A DNA stretch of 13,024 nucleotides. Source: Acidobacteriota bacterium (GTDB lineage Bacteria; Acidobacteriota; Terriglobia; Terriglobales; Acidobacteriaceae). The stretch covers positions 1 to 13,024 of the forward strand of contig JAKBAG010000062.1 in assembly GCA_021809235.1 (NCBI GenBank). Reading direction: 5' to 3'. The translations under genes and the position numbers were made by a program. Under the pieces are notes generated by a model. The model did not search any database. It had not been told where the DNA came from and saw only the letters and a program-made list of their open reading frames with translations. Positions within the stretch are counted from its first letter, which is position 1. Every line of letters begins with the position of its first letter. Shown here in pieces: positions 7,301 through 13,024 of this stretch.

Positions 7301-7411
7301 AGCAGAATCCGCATAACTGTCCTCCGCGGCAGAGATCTCAGACCGGATTTTTCCTCAAGAAAAATCCAACTTCTCAGATACCGGACCGGGTATGCCTATG
7401 CGGATTCTGCT
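7301..7411. repeat. 111-bp structured element with 15-bp perfect terminal inverted repeats
   Basis: AGCAGAATCCGCATA (7301-7315) and its exact complement (7397-7411) enclose about 80 bases that contain further hairpins: GGATTTTT/AAAAATCC (7345-7352 with 7360-7367), ATACC/GGTAT (7378-7382 with 7389-7393), and the palindromes CCGCGG and GAGATCTC. It begins directly after the stop codon of the LolA-like gene and includes the last 12 codons of the convergent glycosyltransferase. It could be a miniature inverted-repeat (MITE or REP-like) insertion, with a possible TA on each side, or a structured RNA 3' end for both transcripts. The pairing is seen directly; the nature is inferred. Confidence 0.6.
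7345..7367. terminator. Hairpin between convergent genes, possible bidirectional terminator
   Basis: An 8-bp perfect stem GGATTTTT/AAAAATCC closes a 7-base loop. It lies 45 bases past the LolA-like stop on the plus strand and just past the glycosyltransferase stop (7374) on the minus strand. The sequence is nearly symmetrical, so it could act both ways. It is AT-rich with no T-run after the stem, so it does not fit a classical intrinsic terminator well. Confidence 0.35.
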
Positions 7412-8867
7412 TAAGCGTACTGCTGCCGACAGGGCGGTGCATGCGCATGGATAGAGTCAGCGTGACCAGCCAGAGGGCAGATGTGGCGAGCAGGATCGGC
7501 AGGCACTCCAGAGTGTAGCGTGCCTCCGGTCCCTGGACGGTGGCCAGCAGCAGGGTACGCATTACAAGATAGAGCAGCATCCCTCCGGCCAGCCGGGGGC
7601 GCAGGGCAAGCCCGAGAAATCCTGTTGCGAGCAGCAGCAGATTCAGCGCAGCGTAGCTCCAGCTGAAGATGGTTTCCTGATGGTGGTTGCGATACACCCA
7701 CCAATCCAGATCGATGGGAAGATTTTCTGTGCGCGGGCGGAGCCACATGTCGGCGGCGCGCAGGGCTGGAATGGCCAGCCACGTGCGGAGCGGATGGGCC
7801 ATACGATTGTGCTGTGCAAGGATGGCCAGGGTCGCATTCATGCTGTCCGAGGTGCGAAAGCCGCGCTGGTTGTAGGCTGCAAACAAGTCCATCAGCTGCT
7901 GATGATCCACCGGGTTGCTCCATGCGCGGGGTGGAATGCTGTCAGGATTGACGGCATCGCCGGGAACCGGCCAGTAGCAATCGACGGTATTGACGAAGTC
8001 AAGCGTCCAGGTGCTGGTCCAGGCCTGAAAGCCGAGGTCGCTGCTCTCCCCAGGGTCGCTGGCATACCTCGGAGCAAGAGGCTGGATAACATGGAACTGC
8101 CTCCAGTTGCGCATGGCCCAAAGGGCAAACGGAAGCAGCGCAAGCGCAATGCAGGCGACGCTGATGCGCAGTAGCCGTTGCCGGGGAATGCGGCTGCGAA
8201 CGCGCGACGCAAACAGGGCCGGAGCCAAGGCAACGGCAAGCAGGGCGCCATCAGGCCGCAGCAGTGCGGCCAAGGCGACCGCTGCTGTAAAGCCCAGTGC
8301 GCTGGGCCATGCGGGATTGTCCTGAAAGCGAAGTGCGGTCCAGCAGGCAGCCACGATGCAGAACAGCGTGGGGCCTTCGGTGAGTGGAGCCGAAATATAA
8401 ATTGCAGTGAAGGGGCATAATTCAGCCATCCACAGAGCAAGCAATGCCGCTCCCCAGCCGGAGGTTGCAAGCTGGCGCCTGCGTGCCAGATCGCAGGCGA
8501 GTCGCCGGACCAAATCTGCCAGCAGCAGGCAAGTGACGGCATCCAGGAGGGATTGCACAAGGCACACCGCAAGCAGATTTCCCACTCCGAAGATGCGGAA
8601 GCATGCGGCCAGAAAGAGTGGGTAGCCGGGGAGCCGGATCAGCGTCAGGTGGAGCTGCCCGGAGGGCTCACTGGAGGCCAGGACCCCATGGCGCACAAGG
8701 TTGGCTGCCAGATCGGAGTAGACGGCGACATCTCCTTCAGTTTGCGGAAAGAAGTGAAAGAAATAGAGGCGTAGCAGGAAGCCGATTAGCAGTGCGCAGA
8801 GTGCGCTGAGGCGCATCCAGCGCGGTGGCGCCACTCCGGATGCTCGATTTGCTGCGGGCAGAGACAT
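7374..8867 (-). CDS. Polytopic GT-C glycosyltransferase (GT39/PMT/ArnT-like)
   Basis: Integral membrane protein of 497 residues with about ten or more hydrophobic segments. Such enzymes transfer a sugar from a polyprenyl-phosphate donor to protein, lipid or glycan at the outer face of the inner membrane. Family features: a first helix (LSALCALLIGFLLRLYFF), then the acidic loop QTEGDVAVYSDLAANL that holds the likely catalytic and metal-binding acids of GT-C enzymes, then RLPGYPLFLAACFRIFG, typical of the PMT-like superfamily. Many helices follow, and there is a short basic tail. Donor and acceptor cannot be told from sequence. It is divergent from the deacetylase-synthase fusion gene, 119 bases apart, which suggests a shared surface-glycan context. 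The ATG has no good ribosome site, but TATAAC stands 8 bases upstream. Its last 12 codons lie within the 111-bp inverted-repeat element. Confidence 0.85.
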   Translation of the reverse strand: MSLPAANRASGVAPPRWMRLSALCALLIGFLLRLYFFHFFPQTEGDVAVYSDLAANLVRHGVLASSEPSGQLHLTLIRLPGYPLFLAACFRIFGVGNLLAVCLVQSLLDAVTCLLLADLVRRLACDLARRRQLATSGWGAALLALWMAELCPFTAIYISAPLTEGPTLFCIVAACWTALRFQDNPAWPSALGFTAAVALAALLRPDGALLAVALAPALFASRVRSRIPRQRLLRISVACIALALLPFALWAMRNWRQFHVIQPLAPRYASDPGESSDLGFQAWTSTWTLDFVNTVDCYWPVPGDAVNPDSIPPRAWSNPVDHQQLMDLFAAYNQRGFRTSDSMNATLAILAQHNRMAHPLRTWLAIPALRAADMWLRPRTENLPIDLDWWVYRNHHQETIFSWSYAALNLLLLATGFLGLALRPRLAGGMLLYLVMRTLLLATVQGPEARYTLECLPILLATSALWLVTLTLSMRMHRPVGSSTLKQNPHRHTRSGI

Positions 8868-8986
8868 ACGTTTCAGTTATACGGGATAGGCGCGACCTGC
8901 GCATCCCGGCGCGGAACCAGCCAAAACCCGTTATCCTGAAGTGAATCGCGCTGAGAAATCAACGCAGATTTGAGGGAACAGAAACG
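8868..8986. promoter_or_regulatory. Divergent promoter region between two glycan genes
   Basis: This 119-base spacer must start transcription both ways. On the minus strand, TATAAC (8881-8876) is a possible -10 box 8 bases before the GT-C start. On the plus strand, TTATCC near 8931-8936 is a weak -10 candidate, and GAGGGA at 8972-8977 is a good ribosome site 9 bases before ATG 8987. No clear -35 boxes or operator palindromes are seen. Confidence 0.35.
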
Positions 8987-11900
8987 ATGCGCGACAAGCA
9001 GATTTTTGCCGATCCGGAGCGGAAGCGATGGAAGCGCCTGCGACGATTGCTGGATGTGACGGCGATTGTCTCCACGCTGGTGCTGGTAGCCTTCAGCTTC
9101 AATGTCTTGCGGCATCAGAATCTGCCCAATCTTCTGCTGCCTGTGCCGAAGCACAACTATCACGCATTGCCTGACCGAGCCAACGAGCTGCGAACAGCCC
9201 GTACTCCGCACCGACACCGGAATCATCCGCACACCAAGCCCTCCGAGATTCCGATGAACAGCGGCGAAGGACTGCGTGCAGCCTACTACACGCCGGACGA
9301 TGCTGCCAGCTACTCCTCCTTCAAGGAGCATGTGCATCAGATCGACTTTCTCTTCCCTGTGTGGCTTCACTTGGATTCATCGAATGGGCAACTGATGGGA
9401 ACGACGGACGAGGGGCACGAGTTTCCCATCTTCAGTGGGAGTAGCGTGCGCGATCCTGACCAGGAAAACAAGATCAAGCACACAATTCAGGCCGCAAAGG
9501 AGGATACGGAAATTTTCCCGGTTCTCCAGAACTTCAGCCCCGCGATTCAGGACTTTGATGCCAACGCGGCGAAAATCATCGAGGATCCTGCGCAGCGAGC
9601 CGGTCTGGAAGCGCAGCTGATGCGCTTTTTTTCGACGTTTCCTGCCTATCACGGCTTGTCTCTGGATCTGGAAAATCTTCCCGATGACGCCATGCCGGCG
9701 TATGAATCCTTGATTACAGAGCTGTTTGCGCAGATGCATCCGCGCAGGCTGCGCCTGTATGTGAATCTTTCTGTCTCCACGCTGCCCAAGGATTTAAAGG
9801 CAGTTGCGGCAAATTCCGACGGGATCGTGCTCATGAACTATGACGAGCACGAGGTGCAGAGCGATCCAGGGCCGATTGCCAGCCAGCAGTGGTTCACGGC
9901 AAATCTGACGCGGGCTCTCAAGTATGTGCCGCGCGAGAAGCTCATCTGCGCTATCGGCAGCTATGGCTACGACTGGGCTGAGTCCATGCCGAGCAAGCCG
10001 CACGAACGGCACTTTGAGCCAAAGGTTGTGAACACGGATGTGCTTTCGGTGGCAGATGCCTGGCAGCGGGCTTCCGATGCGGATGCTGACATCGATCTGG
10101 ATTATGACTCCCTGAACGCCCATTACGAATATATGGACGAGGATGCGCACCAGCGACATATCGTATGGTTCCTGGACGCAACCACGGTGCTGGACGAGAT
10201 GCGGGGTGCGCGCGCTCTGGGCATTCAGACATTTGCGCTGTGGCGACTGGGTTCGGAGGATAGTTCACTCTGGAATATCTGGGACAAGCCGGGAAGCGCC
10301 GATGCACTGCATGCCCTGGGCACGGTTCCTCCGGGGCACGACGTGGATACGGAGGGGGATGGGGATATTCTGCGCGTGACTGGAACGCCGCAGCCTGGTC
10401 GTCGCACGGTGACCATCAATACGGAGGACGAATCCGATCCTACGAAGCAGTTGATTGTTGACGAGCAGATGCAGGTGTATCCGCACACCTACACGGTGCG
10501 TCAATACGGATACCATCCAGACGAGGTTGCTCTTACCTTCGACGATGGGCCAGACCCCAAATGGACGCCGAAGATCCTCGACGTGCTCAAAGCCAAGAAT
10601 GTCAAAGGCACATTCATGATGATTGGCAGTGAGGCGCAGGATCAGGTGGGCCTGATGCGGAGGGTGCTGCGTGAAGGCCATGAGATTGGCAACCACACGT
10701 ACACGCATCCGGACATCAGCGAGATTTCTCCGCGCCAACTCGACATTGAACTGCAGCTGACGGAGAGACTGTTTGCCAGCAAACTTGGGGTGCAGCCGCT
10801 CTACTTCCGTCCGCCGTATTCGATTGATCAGGAGCCGGACACCGATGACCAGGCTGCCCCGGTGGAGAGGATACAGCAGGACGGCTACACCATTATTGGC
10901 GACAAGATCGATACCGATGACTGGAACGAACATCCGCGCAAATCCCCGGAGGAGATTCGTGATTCGGTCCTGGCCCAACTGAAGGTGATGAAGACGGCAC
11001 CGCAGTTTCGCGGCAGTATCATTCTGTTGCATGACGGTGGTGGAGACCGCTCTGCCACGGTGGCTGCGCTTCCCATCCTGATTGATGCGTTGCGTGCGCA
11101 TGGCTACAAGATTGTGCCCGTCTCTGCCCTGATGGGCAAGACGAGGGCCGAGGTGATGCCGCCGCTGACGATGCGGCAATATCTGCGCGCGCTGCCGGAT
11201 TCGATAGCCTTCTCTGGTCTGGCGTTTCTAGGCACCCTGATTGTAACGGTGTTTTTTGTAGGGGATGTGCTGATGAGCCTGCGTCTGGTGCTGATCGGTA
11301 TCCTTGCGCTCATAGACCGGCTGAAGCCTCGTCGGAAGCCGGATCCGGGATATCAGCCAGCAGTTGCAGTGCTGGTGCCTGCCTATAACGAAGAGACGGT
11401 GATCGTGCGGACGGTGCGCTCTGTGCTGCATTCGGATTATCCCGCGCTGCGCGTCCTCGTGATCGATGATGGCTCAAAGGATGCTACTGTGGCCGTGGCC
11501 CGGCAGGCGTTTCGTGAGGAAATCGCCAGTGGCCGTGTGCTCGTGCTGACCAAGCCCAACGGAGGCAAGGCGGCAGCACTGAACTTCGGACTGGAGCATG
11601 TGACGGAAGAGATTTATGTAGGCATTGATGCGGATACGGTGATCGCCTCCGATGCGATTGGCAAACTGGTCAGTCACTTCTCCGATGCAACGGTAGGTGC
11701 TGTGGCTGGAAATGCCAAGGTGGGCAATCGTGTGAACCTGTGGACCCGCTGGCAGGCACTGGAATACATCACAAGCCAGAACTTTGAACGGCGCGCACTG
11801 AATCTGTTTCATGTGGTCACGGTGGTTCCAGGAGCAATTGGTGCCTGGCGAACGGCTGCGGTGAAGCTTGCCCACGGTTATCCCATCAACACCGTTGCCG

Positions 11901-12511
11901 AGGATGCAGATCTGACGATGAGTCTGCTCGAGCAGGGACTCAAGGTGATTTATGAGGACAGTTCGCTGGCATTTACTGAGGCGCCGATTGACGCCCGTGG
12001 ACTGATGCGTCAGCGCTTCCGGTGGTCTTTTGGTACGCTGCAGGCTGTCTGGAAGCATCGGGCTGCCTTCCTGCGCAACAAGGCGATGGGATTGTTTGCC
12101 CTGCCGAACATTGTCATCTTCCAGATGTTGCTGCCGTTGGTATCGCCATTCATCGACCTGATGTTTTTGATTGGCGCTGTGCAGTTTGGCGTGAATCGCT
12201 ACTATCATCCGGAGACGGCGAGCGCGGCCAGCTTTGAAAAGCTGGTGGCGTACTTTCTGGCCTTCATGGTGATTGATTTCGTCACCTCGTCACTGGCCTT
12301 CAGCCTGGAGCGCAGGCACCCGGCCAACAAAGGAGATGGGTGGCTGCTGTTCCACATCTGGCTGCAGCGGTTTGCCTACCGACAGGTCTTCTCCGTCGTG
12401 TTGCTGAAGACGTTGAAGCGAGCCATCGATGGGCGTCCGTTCAACTGGGACAAGCTGGAGCGCACGGCAGTGATGAGTAAATCAACGGAAGAGATTGTCC
12501 CAACCAAGTAG
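8987..12511 (+). CDS. Trifunctional exopolysaccharide protein: GH18-like hydrolase, NodB polysaccharide deacetylase and GT2 synthase
   Basis: A 1174-residue fusion. A membrane helix (LDVTAIVSTLVLVAFSFNVL, about 22-41) puts the next part in the periplasm. Residues 95-440 are a GH18-like barrel with HGLSLDLEN, keeping Asp227 and the presumed acid Glu229, and LMNYDEHE. Residues 512-710 are a NodB deacetylase: base Asp519, metal ligands Asp520, His570 and His574, RPPYS, DTDDW, and LLHD with His682. All catalytic residues are present. After two helices (about 735-775), residues 793-1050 are a cytosolic processive GT2 synthase with VPAYNEE, DAD (881-883), AED near 972-973 and QRFRW (1009-1013). Further membrane helices follow. 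PgaB and PgaC divide comparable activities between proteins, so the expected product is a partly deacetylated, N-acetylglucosamine-type surface polysaccharide. Similar fusions are known, but the substrate here is inferred. It is probably expressed alone, with the divergent GT-C gene beside it. Confidence 0.93.
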   Translation: MRDKQIFADPERKRWKRLRRLLDVTAIVSTLVLVAFSFNVLRHQNLPNLLLPVPKHNYHALPDRANELRTARTPHRHRNHPHTKPSEIPMNSGEGLRAAYYTPDDAASYSSFKEHVHQIDFLFPVWLHLDSSNGQLMGTTDEGHEFPIFSGSSVRDPDQENKIKHTIQAAKEDTEIFPVLQNFSPAIQDFDANAAKIIEDPAQRAGLEAQLMRFFSTFPAYHGLSLDLENLPDDAMPAYESLITELFAQMHPRRLRLYVNLSVSTLPKDLKAVAANSDGIVLMNYDEHEVQSDPGPIASQQWFTANLTRALKYVPREKLICAIGSYGYDWAESMPSKPHERHFEPKVVNTDVLSVADAWQRASDADADIDLDYDSLNAHYEYMDEDAHQRHIVWFLDATTVLDEMRGARALGIQTFALWRLGSEDSSLWNIWDKPGSADALHALGTVPPGHDVDTEGDGDILRVTGTPQPGRRTVTINTEDESDPTKQLIVDEQMQVYPHTYTVRQYGYHPDEVALTFDDGPDPKWTPKILDVLKAKNVKGTFMMIGSEAQDQVGLMRRVLREGHEIGNHTYTHPDISEISPRQLDIELQLTERLFASKLGVQPLYFRPPYSIDQEPDTDDQAAPVERIQQDGYTIIGDKIDTDDWNEHPRKSPEEIRDSVLAQLKVMKTAPQFRGSIILLHDGGGDRSATVAALPILIDALRAHGYKIVPVSALMGKTRAEVMPPLTMRQYLRALPDSIAFSGLAFLGTLIVTVFFVGDVLMSLRLVLIGILALIDRLKPRRKPDPGYQPAVAVLVPAYNEETVIVRTVRSVLHSDYPALRVLVIDDGSKDATVAVARQAFREEIASGRVLVLTKPNGGKAAALNFGLEHVTEEIYVGIDADTVIASDAIGKLVSHFSDATVGAVAGNAKVGNRVNLWTRWQALEYITSQNFERRALNLFHVVTVVPGAIGAWRTAAVKLAHGYPINTVAEDADLTMSLLEQGLKVIYEDSSLAFTEAPIDARGLMRQRFRWSFGTLQAVWKHRAAFLRNKAMGLFALPNIVIFQMLLPLVSPFIDLMFLIGAVQFGVNRYYHPETASAASFEKLVAYFLAFMVIDFVTSSLAFSLERRHPANKGDGWLLFHIWLQRFAYRQVFSVVLLKTLKRAIDGRPFNWDKLERTAVMSKSTEEIVPTK

Positions 12512-12523
12512 CCCAAAGACGGC

Positions 12524-12919
12524 TTAGCGTGGCATGGGTTTGCCGATGGGAGGCAGCGTACGCAGGTAGGCGATAATCTGCCAGCGCTGCTGATCCGGCA
12601 GACTGCTCCACGGCGGCATGCCCTTGAAGGGATTGCCGTGTTGCAGCATCCATGCGAGGTCTCCGTCGGTCGCATGGCGAATCCGCAGACTGCGCAGGCT
12701 TGGACGGCCATATCGGCCCATAGCATCCGAGCCATGACATGGTGTGCAGTTGTGCTGGAAGAGCTGCCTGCCGGAGGCGATGGCTGCCGCTTGCCCCAGG
12801 TAGGGATCGTGGCGACGATGATCCTCATCAGGTACACGGCGCAGCCAGGCGCCTGTGTTAGCGGCCAGCAGTGCTGCAGGGCAAAGTGCGATCAGGAGCA
12901 GGGCAAGGTAGCGATGCAT
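12524..12919 (-). CDS. Small class I c-type cytochrome, periplasmic
   Basis: Monohaem electron carrier of 131 residues, exported and matured in the periplasm. A signal peptide (MHRYLALLLIALCPAALLA) precedes the mature chain. The haem site is CTPCH (Cys58, Cys61, axial His62), and the sixth ligand is probably Met101 in GMPPWSSLPDQQRWQIIAYLRTL, a typical class I C-terminal helix. ATG 12919 is chosen because GGAGAGGA lies 5 bases upstream. A longer frame from 12934 would run through that ribosome site. It faces the fusion gene tail to tail, with only 12 bases between stop codons, and follows a partial gene by 28 bases, so it probably shares that gene's transcript and serves it. The redox partner is not visible. 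Confidence 0.92.
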   Translation of the reverse strand: MHRYLALLLIALCPAALLAANTGAWLRRVPDEDHRRHDPYLGQAAAIASGRQLFQHNCTPCHGSDAMGRYGRPSLRSLRIRHATDGDLAWMLQHGNPFKGMPPWSSLPDQQRWQIIAYLRTLPPIGKPMPR

Positions 12920-12947
12920 GCAGGTCCTCTCCATTCACTGTATCGGG

Positions 12948-13024
12948 TTACGGCTTTCGTTGCAGAGTGCCTGTGGTCAGGTCCAGCGCAAAGTCAAACT
13001 CCCGATCTGTGCGCATCTCCCATC
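12948..13024 (-). CDS. C-terminal end of an unidentified protein (partial)
   Basis: A minus-strand frame enters from the right edge, gives 24 residues (WEMRTDREFDFALDLTTGTL then QRKP) and stops with TAA at 12948-12950. The other two minus-strand frames close earlier. Its stop is 28 bases before the cytochrome c start, as expected for an upstream operon member. In such operons the upstream gene is often an exported oxidoreductase, but 24 residues are not enough to name it. Coding is inferred from spacing and the protein-like tail. Confidence 0.45.
   Translation of the reverse strand, partial: WEMRTDREFDFALDLTTGTLQRKP

Noticed and set aside
10265..11179. 304-residue minus-strand frame
   Set aside because: Antisense to the deacetylase domain, which shows all five NodB motifs. 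Composition is shadow-like.

Overview
The window is high-GC bacterial chromosomal DNA with closely packed core genes. Gene content and style suggest an acidobacterium (Acidobacteriota, class Terriglobia, near Terriglobus, Granulicella or Edaphobacter): a GH18-deacetylase-glycosyltransferase fusion, a large secreted Ig-like multidomain protein, and a LolA-like protein with a small membrane protein behind serS. This assignment rests on protein style alone, with no rRNA or database match. There are no tRNA or rRNA genes, CRISPR arrays, transposases or phage genes.

Layout. Positions 1-1268 (minus): thioredoxin reductase (trxB), then a PLP-binding YggS-family protein that overlaps the trxB end by 11 bases and runs off the left edge. 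Positions 1345-1545 (plus): a 66-residue orphan protein divergent from trxB. Positions 1546-1737: a non-coding stretch with a dense cluster of palindromes. Positions 1738-4722 (plus): a roughly 994-residue exported protein that starts with a matrixin-like domain lacking its zinc ligands and continues with PPC-like, IPT/TIG and Big-like domains. Positions 4814-7300 (plus): serS, a small one-helix membrane protein and a periplasmic LolA-like protein, tightly packed and probably one operon. Positions 7301-7411: a structured element with 15-bp perfect terminal inverted repeats, between convergent genes. Positions 7374-8867 (minus): a polytopic GT-C (GT39-like) glycosyltransferase. Positions 8987-12511 (plus): a 1174-residue fusion of GH18-like, NodB-type polysaccharide deacetylase and processive GT2 synthase domains. 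Positions 12524-12919 (minus): a small class I c-type cytochrome, preceded by the last 24 codons of an unidentified protein that enters from the right edge.

How the genes fit together. trxB and the YggS homologue are housekeeping (thiol redox, PLP homeostasis). serS supplies seryl-tRNA, and the two envelope genes behind it share its transcript. The divergent pair at 7374-12511 is a cell-surface glycan locus: the fusion protein carries the activities that the PgaB/PgaC pair divides between two proteins (polymerise, deacetylate, cleave), and the GT-C enzyme uses lipid-linked sugars at the outer membrane face. The most noteworthy items are the trifunctional fusion, the apparent pseudo-metzincin, the palindrome cluster and the 111-bp inverted-repeat element.
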